NCBI RefSeq assembly: GCF_008923205.2
Contig: NZ_WBMS02000010.1
Span: forward strand, 124,001 to 188,000
Source of the DNA: Actinomadura physcomitrii
GTDB lineage: Bacteria > Actinomycetota > Actinomycetes > Streptosporangiales > Streptosporangiaceae
DNA: 64,000 bases
Direction: 5' to 3'
Shown here piece by piece: positions 8,041 to 14,368 of this stretch; position 1 is the stretch's first letter, and every line of letters begins with the position of its first letter. The position numbers were made by a program, and so were the translations under genes. The notes below the pieces were generated by a model that had not been told where the DNA came from, did not search any database, and was given only the letters and a program-made list of their open reading frames with translations.

Positions 8041-8778
8041 ATGAGCACCGATGCCGTCGGTCCGCTGCTCGTGGTGAGCGCGCACGCCGGTGATTTCGTA
8101 TGGCGGGCGGCAGGGGCGATCGCGCTGGCCGCCGAGCGCGGGGACCGGGCGAAGGTGGTGTGCCTGAGCTACGGCGAGCGCGGGGAGTCCGCGCGGGCCT
8201 GGCGCGAGGGCAAGGGCCTCGAGGAGATCAAGGCCCTGCGCCGGGGCGAGGCGGAGGCCGCGGCGGCCGAGCTGGGCGCCGAGATCGAGTTCCTGGACGC
8301 CGGCGACTACCCGCTCCGGGAGACGCCCGAGCTGGTGGACCGCCTCGTCGGGATCTACCGGGAGGTCGCGCCGGCCGTGGTGCTGACGCACACGCTCACC
8401 GACCCCTACAACGGCGACCACCCGGCGGCCGCCCGCATGGCGATGCAGGCGCGGGTGCTGGCGCAGGCCATCGGGTACGACGCGCCGGGCGAGCCGCTCG
8501 GGGCGCCGCCGGTGTTCCTCTTCGAGCCGCACCAGCCGGAGATGTGCGACTTCACGCCCGACGTGCTGCTCGACATCACGCCGGTCTTCGAGCGCAAGCG
8601 CAAGGCGATGGAGTGCCTGCCCGCGCAGGTGCACATGTGGGAGTACTACACCGAGCTGGCGAAGCGGCGGGGCGTCCAGCTGAAGCGGAACGCGGGCCCG
8701 AACCTGGGCCTCCCCCACGAGACGATGGCCGAGGCGTACGTCCGTGTCTACCCGCAGACGACGGGGGTGCTGGCATGA
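8041..8778 (+). CDS. galB: PIG-L family 4-oxalomesaconate hydratase-like protein (GalB type)
   Basis: A 245-residue PIG-L/LmbE-fold protein. The N-terminal zinc motif reads SAHAGDFVW (HxxD form) and a later NGDHPAA segment supplies another histidine. PIG-L members include N-acetylglucosamine deacetylases, but GalB of the gallate pathway is a zinc-dependent 4-oxalomesaconate hydratase of the same fold. The next two genes match the galC and galD steps, which makes the hydratase role the best reading. Here it would add water to 4-oxalomesaconate to give 4-carboxy-4-hydroxy-2-oxoadipate. The ATG follows a GGAGG site, and the stop overlaps the next start by 4 bp. Confidence 0.8.
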   Translation: MSTDAVGPLLVVSAHAGDFVWRAAGAIALAAERGDRAKVVCLSYGERGESARAWREGKGLEEIKALRRGEAEAAAAELGAEIEFLDAGDYPLRETPELVDRLVGIYREVAPAVVLTHTLTDPYNGDHPAAARMAMQARVLAQAIGYDAPGEPLGAPPVFLFEPHQPEMCDFTPDVLLDITPVFERKRKAMECLPAQVHMWEYYTELAKRRGVQLKRNAGPNLGLPHETMAEAYVRVYPQTTGVLA

Positions 8779-9473
8779 GGACGGTCGTGGTGACCGACCC
8801 GCCCCGCGCGGACGCCGCGCTGGTCGGTGAGCTGGGCGGCTTCGGGGTCGCGACCGTCCACGAGGCGATGGGGCGGACCGGCTACCTCGGCCCCGGCATC
8901 CGGCCCGTCCACCTGGGCGCGCGGGTCGCGGGGACGGCGGTGACGGTGCTGTCGTGGCCGGGCGACAACCTGATGATCCATGTCGCGGTCGAGCAGTGCC
9001 GTCCGGGCGACGTGCTGGTGGTGGCGACGACGTCGCCGTCCACCGACGGGATGTTCGGCGAGCTGTTCGCGACGGCGCTGCAGTACCGGGGGGTGCGCGG
9101 GCTGGTGATCGACGCCGGGGTCCGCGACGTCGCCGACCTGCACTCGATGGGGTTCCCGGTGTGGTCGGCGGCCGTCAGCGCGCAGGGCACGGTGAAGGCG
9201 ACGCCGGGCGCGGTCAACGTGCCGGTGACGATCGGCGGCCAGGTCGTCCGGGCGGGCGACGCGATTCTCGCCGACGACGACGGCGTGGTCCGCGTCCCGC
9301 GCGAGCAGGTCGCCGACGCGGTGCACGCGGCGCGCGCGCGGGAGGAGAAGGAGAACGCGACCCGCGCGGCATTCCAGAAGGGCGAACTCGGGCTCGACCG
9401 CTACGGCCTGCGCGACCGGCTGCCCGGCATGGGCATCGAGTACGTCCCCTACAGCGAGTACGGCGAGTCATGA
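8775..9473 (+). CDS. galC: 4-carboxy-4-hydroxy-2-oxoadipate aldolase, RraA-like (GalC type)
   Basis: A 232-residue protein of the RraA-like class II pyruvate aldolase family. The segment GLVIDAGVRDV carries the Asp and Arg-Asp residues that in HMG/CHA aldolases bind the divalent metal and pyruvate enolate, and a glycine-rich loop DNLMIHVA lies upstream. The expected reaction splits 4-carboxy-4-hydroxy-2-oxoadipate into pyruvate and oxaloacetate, ending the meta-cleavage route for gallate or protocatechuate. RraA-like sequences can also be RNase E regulators, but the long C terminus and the galB and galD neighbours favour the aldolase. ATGA overlaps occur at both ends. Confidence 0.85.
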   Translation: MRTVVVTDPPRADAALVGELGGFGVATVHEAMGRTGYLGPGIRPVHLGARVAGTAVTVLSWPGDNLMIHVAVEQCRPGDVLVVATTSPSTDGMFGELFATALQYRGVRGLVIDAGVRDVADLHSMGFPVWSAAVSAQGTVKATPGAVNVPVTIGGQVVRAGDAILADDDGVVRVPREQVADAVHAARAREEKENATRAAFQKGELGLDRYGLRDRLPGMGIEYVPYSEYGES

Positions 9474-10522
9474 GCGCCGGGATCCGCTGCATGATGATGC
9501 GGGGCGGGACGTCCAAGGGCGCCTACTTCCTCGCCGACGACCTGCCCGCCGACCCGGCCGAGCGCGATGATCTGCTGCTGCGGGTCATGGGCACTCCCGA
9601 CGCCCGGCAGATCGACGGGATCGGCGGCGCGCACCCGCTGACCAGCAAGGTCGCGGTCGTCTCCCCCTCCGATCGGCCCGGCGTCGACGTCGAGTACCTG
9701 TTCCTGCAGCTCGGCGTCGAGGAGCCGACCGTCTCCGACAGGCAGAACTGCGGGAACCTGCTCGCCGGAATCGGCCCGTTCGCGGTCGAGCGCGGCCTCG
9801 TCGCGCCCGAGCAGGGCCGGACCAGCGTCCGCATCCGGATGGTCAACTCCGACAGCGTCGCGACCGCCGTGTTCGCGACGCCGGGCGGCGCCGTCGAGTA
9901 CGAGGGCGGCACCGCGATCTCCGGAGTGCCCGGCACCGCCGCCCCCATCTCCCTCGACTTCGAGGACACCGAGGGGTCGGCGTGCGGCGCGCTGCTGCCG
10001 ACCGGGAACGTCCGGGACGTCGTCGACGGCGTCGAGGTGACGTGCGTCGACAACGGGATGCCGGTCGTGGTCGCCGCCGCGTCCGACCTCGGCGTCACCG
10101 GCTACGAGCACCCCGCCGACCTGGCCGGTCTGCGCGACCGGATCCAGTCGCTGCGCCTCGCGGCCGGGAAGCTGATGGGCCTCGGCGACGTGACGGAGGC
10201 GTCCGTGCCGAAGACGACGCTGGTGGCGCCGCCGCGCGCCGGCGGCGCCGTCTGCACCCGCACCTTCATCCCGCTGCGCGTGCACGCCTCGATCGGCGTG
10301 CTCGGCGCCGTCACCGTCGCGACCGCGCTGCTGATGGACGGCGCGGTCGGCCACGACCTCGCTGACCTGCCGGCGCCGGGCGCGCCGATGGGCATCGAGC
10401 ACCCCACCGGCCGGCTGGACGTCGCGGTCGAGCTGGACGGCGCGTCCGTGCGGCGGTCCAGCATCGTCCGGACCGCCCGCAAGCTCTTCGACGGAACCGT
10501 CTTCCCCCGGAGGTCCCTTTGA
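9470..10522 (+). CDS. galD: 4-oxalomesaconate tautomerase, PrpF-like (GalD type)
   Basis: A 350-residue PrpF/diaminopimelate-epimerase-fold protein. It opens with IRCMMMRGGTSKGAYF, typical of PrpF and GalD, and has the DRQNCGNLLAG segment where the family carries a catalytic cysteine. In the gallate pathway GalD interconverts keto and enol forms of 4-oxalomesaconate so that GalB can hydrate it. The gene overlaps the aldolase gene by 4 bp upstream and the dioxygenase gene by 4 bp downstream (TTGA), which supports one coupled operon. A PrpF role in the methylcitrate cycle is less likely because no prpC or prpD genes are present. Confidence 0.85.
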   Translation: MSAGIRCMMMRGGTSKGAYFLADDLPADPAERDDLLLRVMGTPDARQIDGIGGAHPLTSKVAVVSPSDRPGVDVEYLFLQLGVEEPTVSDRQNCGNLLAGIGPFAVERGLVAPEQGRTSVRIRMVNSDSVATAVFATPGGAVEYEGGTAISGVPGTAAPISLDFEDTEGSACGALLPTGNVRDVVDGVEVTCVDNGMPVVVAAASDLGVTGYEHPADLAGLRDRIQSLRLAAGKLMGLGDVTEASVPKTTLVAPPRAGGAVCTRTFIPLRVHASIGVLGAVTVATALLMDGAVGHDLADLPAPGAPMGIEHPTGRLDVAVELDGASVRRSSIVRTARKLFDGTVFPRRSL

Positions 10523-11460
10523 TCACGCACGAGATCGCGCACGTCGGGAGCGTCGAGCTGCTGACGCCCGTCCCGGACGAGAGCCTGCGGTTCTTCACCC
10601 GCGTCATGGGCCTCACCGAGGTGGGCGCCGAGGGCGACTCGGTGTACCTGCGGACGTGGGACGACTACGAGCACCACACGCTCAAGCTGACCGCGCACAG
10701 CACGTCCGGCATCCGCCGGACGGCGCTGCGGACCTGGTCGCAGGACGCCCTCGAACGGCGCGTCAAGGCGATCGAGGAGGCGGGCCTCGGCGTCGGCTGG
10801 CGCGACGGCGACCCCGGCGTCGGCCCGACGTACGTGTTCCGCGACCCGGACGGCCACGAGCTGGAGCTGTACTGGGAGAGCGAGTGGTTCGACGCGCCGC
10901 CGGAGCTGCGGCCGGCGCTGAAGAACCAGGCCCAGGCGTACCCGGCGCGGGGCGTGTGCGTCCGGCGCCTCGACCACGTCAACTTCCTGTCCGCCGAGGT
11001 CGAGCCGAGCACCGACTTCCTGATCAACGTCCTCGGCGGGCGCACCACCGAGCAGATCCGGCTGGACAGCGGCGACATCTCCGGCCGCTGGCTGCACTTC
11101 ACCAACAAGTCCTACGACATCGTCTACACGCGCGACTGGACGGGCGCGAACGGGCGGCTGCACCACGTCGCGTTCGCGACCGACACCCGCGAGGACATCC
11201 TCCGCGCCGCCGACATCTTCCTCGACCACGGCGTCTTCATCGAGACGGGGCCGCACAAGCACGCCATCCAGCAGACGTTCTTCCTGTACGTCTACGAGCC
11301 GGGCGGCAACCGGATCGAGCTGTGCAACCCGTGCGCGCGGCTGGTGCTGGCGCCCGACTGGAAGCCGATCACCTGGACCGAGGCCGAGCGCGCCAAGGGC
11401 CAGGCGTGGGGCCTGAAGACGATCGAGTCCTTCCACACCCACGGCACCCCGCCCCTCTGA
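10519..11460 (+). CDS. extradiol ring-cleavage dioxygenase, VOC (type I, two-domain)
   Basis: A 313-residue two-domain vicinal-oxygen-chelate dioxygenase of the catechol 2,3-dioxygenase type. The likely Fe(II) ligands are His153 (RLDHVNF), His215 (RLHHVAF) and Glu267 (NRIELCN). The family signature is complete, with His248, Tyr257 and PGGNRIE at 261-267. It would cleave a catechol-type ring next to the hydroxyls. Its place at the end of a galBCD-like operon suggests that it makes the operon's substrate, for example from gallate or a related carboxylated catechol. Known gallate dioxygenases belong to the unrelated LigB family. The start is TTG 10519 with a GGAGG site. Confidence 0.85.
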   Translation: MITHEIAHVGSVELLTPVPDESLRFFTRVMGLTEVGAEGDSVYLRTWDDYEHHTLKLTAHSTSGIRRTALRTWSQDALERRVKAIEEAGLGVGWRDGDPGVGPTYVFRDPDGHELELYWESEWFDAPPELRPALKNQAQAYPARGVCVRRLDHVNFLSAEVEPSTDFLINVLGGRTTEQIRLDSGDISGRWLHFTNKSYDIVYTRDWTGANGRLHHVAFATDTREDILRAADIFLDHGVFIETGPHKHAIQQTFFLYVYEPGGNRIELCNPCARLVLAPDWKPITWTEAERAKGQAWGLKTIESFHTHGTPPL

Positions 11461-11526
11461 CCGTTGACTTGTGGCGTGTCGTGGTTATAAGGCGCCTCTT
11501 AACCACGACACGCCACAAGTCAACGG
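11461..11526. terminator. giant perfect hairpin, bidirectional terminator
   Basis: Two 27-bp arms (11461-11487 and 11500-11526) are exact reverse complements, separated by a 12-base loop that itself contains AGGCGCCT. The element starts directly after the dioxygenase stop codon and contains the stop codon of the convergent dehydrogenase gene. It would form a very stable RNA hairpin in either direction. There is no U-tract, as is usual for actinomycete terminators. Confidence 0.8.
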
Positions 11527-12299
11527 GAGAGGCGGCGGAGGAGGTCGCGGGACGCGGCGGCCATGGTCGGGGGGACGTCGAGCTCTTTGAGCATGTCGGC
11601 AGCGGCGGCCATCTCGGCGGCGCGGCGGACGGCGTGCCGGTGCGTCCCGGCGACGAGGCGGTCCACGGTCGGCTCGCCCGCCGCGGCGAGCTCCTCGACG
11701 ATGTTGCCGCGCAGCCAGTCCTCGCAGCCGGCGGCGCGCGCGGCTTCCAGCGCCTCGACGACCGACGCGGCCAGGCCCTTGAAGAAGACGCTGCGCAGCA
11801 GCTTGCGGGTCGCGGCGGCGCCGGCCTCGGCGTCCATCACCTCGACGGACGCGCCGAACCCGGTGAGGATCGCCGCGGCGTCCGCCGCCGCGTCGCCGCT
11901 GGCCAGCATGGGGGTCGACAGGCCGCGTCCGGGCACCGGCGCCATGATCGCGACGTCCGCGAACCGCACGCCGGCCGCCTTCGCGGTCGCCGCCAGCTCC
12001 CGCTTCAGCCCGGGCGAGGCGGTGTTCAGCTCGGCCCAGACGGCGCCGCCCGCGCCCGGGACCCCGGCGCGCAGCGCGTACGCGGCGTCGTGCGCGCTGT
12101 TCACGCTCAGCACGAGGTCGGCGCCGGCGGCGGCGTCGGCCTCGCCGGTGGCGGCGACGGCCCCGTCCGGTGCCGGGACGGCGGGGTCGTAGGCGCGGAC
12201 GGCGGCGCCGGCGGCGACCAGGTCGCGCGCGATCGCCCCGCCGGCCTCGCCCAGCCCGAGCACGGCGACGACCGGTGTCCGCCCGGTACCCTGCGACAT
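11520..12299 (-). CDS. NAD(P)-dependent 3-hydroxyacid dehydrogenase-like protein
   Basis: A 259-residue protein of the 6-phosphogluconate/3-hydroxyisobutyrate dehydrogenase superfamily with a DUF1932-like C-terminal helical domain. The Rossmann motif GLGEAGGAIARDL is near residue 15, and later segments match the substrate-binding (DVAIMAPVPG) and catalytic-lysine (TRKLLRSVFFKG) regions. It has a strong AGGAGG site and is divergent from the GntR gene. The stop codon lies inside the giant hairpin shared with the gal-like operon. Its substrate is unknown; an intermediate or dead-end product of the aromatic pathway is plausible from context. Confidence 0.82.
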   Translation of the reverse strand: MSQGTGRTPVVAVLGLGEAGGAIARDLVAAGAAVRAYDPAVPAPDGAVAATGEADAAAGADLVLSVNSAHDAAYALRAGVPGAGGAVWAELNTASPGLKRELAATAKAAGVRFADVAIMAPVPGRGLSTPMLASGDAAADAAAILTGFGASVEVMDAEAGAAATRKLLRSVFFKGLAASVVEALEAARAAGCEDWLRGNIVEELAAAGEPTVDRLVAGTHRHAVRRAAEMAAAADMLKELDVPPTMAAASRDLLRRLSR

Positions 12300-12358
12300 T
12301 CGAGCCTCCTCGCCCGCGGTGGCGCGGCCCGCCGCTAGACTTGGGGGGCCGCAACAAA

Positions 12359-12370
12359 ATTGGCGACAAT
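12359..12370. promoter_or_regulatory. GntR-type operator before the regulator gene
   Basis: ATTGGCGACAAT differs in two of twelve bases from ATTGTTGACAAT upstream of galB (7953-7964). It overlaps a possible -10 (GACAAT, 12365-12370) lying 18 bp after TTGGGG, so it is well placed for autoregulation of the GntR gene and control of the divergent dehydrogenase gene. Confidence 0.6.
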
Positions 12371-12402
12371 ATCTTCGCACGGGGGTTCCGCGGGAGGGAA
12401 CA

Positions 12403-13080
12403 GTGCCGACAGCCGACGACCGGGAGACCGGCCGCCCGGTGGCGACCGGGATCCGGGAGGCGATCCTCTCCGGGGAGTTCGTGCCCAACCAGCGGCTGGT
12501 CGAGGCCGACCTCGCCGAGCGGTTCGGCGCGAGCCGCGCCGCGGTCCGCGCCGCGCTGCTGGAACTGGCCAACGAGGGGCTCATCGAGCGCGTCCAGAAC
12601 CGCGGCGCCCGGGTCCGCGCGATCTCGCTGCAGGAGGCCATCGAGATCAGCGAGTTGCGGATGGTGATCGAGGGGCTGTGCGCCGCCAAGGCCGCCGAGC
12701 GGGTCACCGAGGACGGCGTCCGGCTGCTCACCGAGATCGCCGACGACATGCGCGCCGCCGTCGCGGCCGGCGACGTGTTCGGCTACTCCCGGCTGAACGA
12801 GCGGCTGCACCGCCAGATCCGCGAGATCAGCGGCCAGCGCACCGCCGCCGGGGTGCTGGAGCGGCTGCGCGCGCAGAGCGTCCGGCACCAGTTCAAGCTG
12901 GCGATGCACCCCGGCCGGCCGGCGGTGTCGCTGCCCGAGCACCTGGCGATCATCGAGGCGATCCGCGACCGCGACCCCGAGGCCGCCGAGCGGGCCGCCC
13001 GCGAGCACCTGCGCAGCGTCATCCGCACCCTGCCCGAGGCGGACCGCACCCGGCCGCACGGCAACGGCCTGGCCCCCTGA
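12403..13080 (+). CDS. GntR/FCD-family transcriptional regulator
   Basis: A 225-residue GntR regulator. The N-terminal winged helix-turn-helix has LAERFGASRAAVRAAL and LIERVQNRGARV. The C-terminal FCD domain shows the usual arginine and histidine metal/ligand positions (ISELRMVIEG, RLNERLHRQI, EHLAII). FCD regulators usually sense organic acids from carbon metabolism. Its position between the dehydrogenase and methyltransferase genes, and the matching operators at 7953 and 12359, make it the probable regulator of the whole aromatic block. GTG 12403 was chosen for its GGGAGG site 6 bp upstream. Confidence 0.88.
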   Translation: MPTADDRETGRPVATGIREAILSGEFVPNQRLVEADLAERFGASRAAVRAALLELANEGLIERVQNRGARVRAISLQEAIEISELRMVIEGLCAAKAAERVTEDGVRLLTEIADDMRAAVAAGDVFGYSRLNERLHRQIREISGQRTAAGVLERLRAQSVRHQFKLAMHPGRPAVSLPEHLAIIEAIRDRDPEAAERAAREHLRSVIRTLPEADRTRPHGNGLAP

Positions 13081-13112
13081 TCCGCCGGTCGGCGGCGATC
13101 CTGGGCACCCGA

Positions 13113-13141
13113 TTGATCGCCGTTGCGGGAGTGCCTAGATT
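13113..13141 (+). promoter_or_regulatory. promoter of the MetE-like gene
   Basis: TTGATC (13113-13118) and TAGATT (13136-13141) have 17-bp spacing. The expected start point gives a 5' leader of about 40 bases before the ATG at 13189. Confidence 0.5.
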
Positions 13142-13188
13142 GGCGGTGGAGCCCGTTCCGGCAGCACCGTCTCGGTCAGGGAGCCGCC

Positions 13189-14325
13189 ATGTCCCCGTCT
13201 GCGCAGTCCCCGCGAACCCGCCCGCCCTTCCGCGCCGACCACGTCGGGAGCCTGCTCCGCCCGCCCGACCTGCTGGCCGCGCGCGACGACCACGCCCGGG
13301 GCCGCATCGACGCCCGGCGCCTCGCCGAGGTGGAGGACGCCGCGATCCGCGACATCGTCGCGATGCAGCGCCAGGCCGGGCTGCGGACCGCCACCGACGG
13401 CGAGTTCCGCCGCACGTCCTGGCACATGGACTTCATCTACCGGCTCGGCGGGATCAGCCCGGCTGACGAGCAGATCAAGGTCAGGTTCCGCAACGAGTCC
13501 GGCGACCTGGAGTTCAGCACGGCGGCGCTGCGCGTGCACGACCGGGTCCGCCTCGATGAGACGATCTTCGCCGACCACTTCCGCTTCCTGCGGGACGCGG
13601 CGGGCGAGGGCGTCACGCCGAAGCTGACGATCCCGTCGCCGAACATGGTCCACTACCGCGGCGGGCCGGCGGCGATCGATCCGAAGGTGTACCCGGACAT
13701 CGAGGAGTTCTGGTCCGACCTGGCCGCCGCGTACGCCGAGCAGGTGCGGCGGATCGCCGGCCTCGGCTGCCGGTACCTGCAGCTGGACGACACCAGCCTG
13801 GCCTACCTCAACGACCCGAAGCAGCGCGCGATGATCGCCGAGCGCGGCGACGACCCCGACCGCCTGCACCTGCGCTACATCCGGCAGATCAACGCGGCGC
13901 TGGCGGGCCGTCCCGCCGAGCTGGCCGTCACCACGCACATGTGCCGGGGCAACTTCCGCTCGTCGTGGACGGCCGAGGGCGGCTACGACTTCGTCGCCGA
14001 GGCGCTGTTCTCCGAACTGGACGTCGACGGGTTCTTCCTGGAGTACGACGACCCGCGCTCGGGCGGCTTCGAGCCGCTGCGGTTCGTCCCGCCCGGGAAG
14101 ACGGTCGTACTCGGGCTGGTCACGACCAAGCGCGGCGGGCTGGAGTCGAAGGACGAGCTGAAGCGGCGCATCGACGAGGCCGCCCGGTTCGTCCCGCTGG
14201 AGCAGATCTGCCTGTCGCCGCAGTGCGGCTTCTCCTCCACCGTCGAGGGGAACGTGCTCACGGCGGACCAGCAGTTCGCCAAGCTGCGGCTGATCGCGGA
14301 GACCGCCGAAGAGGTCTGGGGCTGA
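13189..14325 (+). CDS. MetE C-terminal-type methyltransferase
   Basis: A 378-residue protein equivalent to the catalytic half of cobalamin-independent methionine synthase. The zinc ligands are all in place: His250 and Cys252 in HMCRGN, Glu285 in FFLEYDD and Cys346 in SPQCGF. The N-terminal folate-binding half of MetE (about 750 residues in full) is absent. Such stand-alone cores move methyl groups from various donors to a thiol. Next to a meta-cleavage operon it may serve in O-demethylation of methoxylated aromatics or in methyl recycling, but this rests only on context. ATG 13189 has a GGGAG site and a promoter upstream. Confidence 0.85.
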   Translation: MSPSAQSPRTRPPFRADHVGSLLRPPDLLAARDDHARGRIDARRLAEVEDAAIRDIVAMQRQAGLRTATDGEFRRTSWHMDFIYRLGGISPADEQIKVRFRNESGDLEFSTAALRVHDRVRLDETIFADHFRFLRDAAGEGVTPKLTIPSPNMVHYRGGPAAIDPKVYPDIEEFWSDLAAAYAEQVRRIAGLGCRYLQLDDTSLAYLNDPKQRAMIAERGDDPDRLHLRYIRQINAALAGRPAELAVTTHMCRGNFRSSWTAEGGYDFVAEALFSELDVDGFFLEYDDPRSGGFEPLRFVPPGKTVVLGLVTTKRGGLESKDELKRRIDEAARFVPLEQICLSPQCGFSSTVEGNVLTADQQFAKLRLIAETAEEVWG

Positions 14326-14368
14326 GCCGGCGCCTCCGCCCTCCGGTGAAGCCGGCGGCGGACGGGCC

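Noticed and set aside
4671..8048. A 1,125-codon open frame on the minus strand crossing the MpaB-like, TetR and ABC genes
   Set aside because: It lies across three well-supported genes, its translation is low-complexity Arg/Gly/Ala/Pro-rich, and it shows no domain. In DNA of this G+C content stop-free antisense frames are expected.
12403..13080. GntR protein as regulator of polA or the MetE-like gene
   Set aside because: The MetE-like gene has its own promoter without the ATTG..GACAAT motif, and polA is a convergent housekeeping gene.
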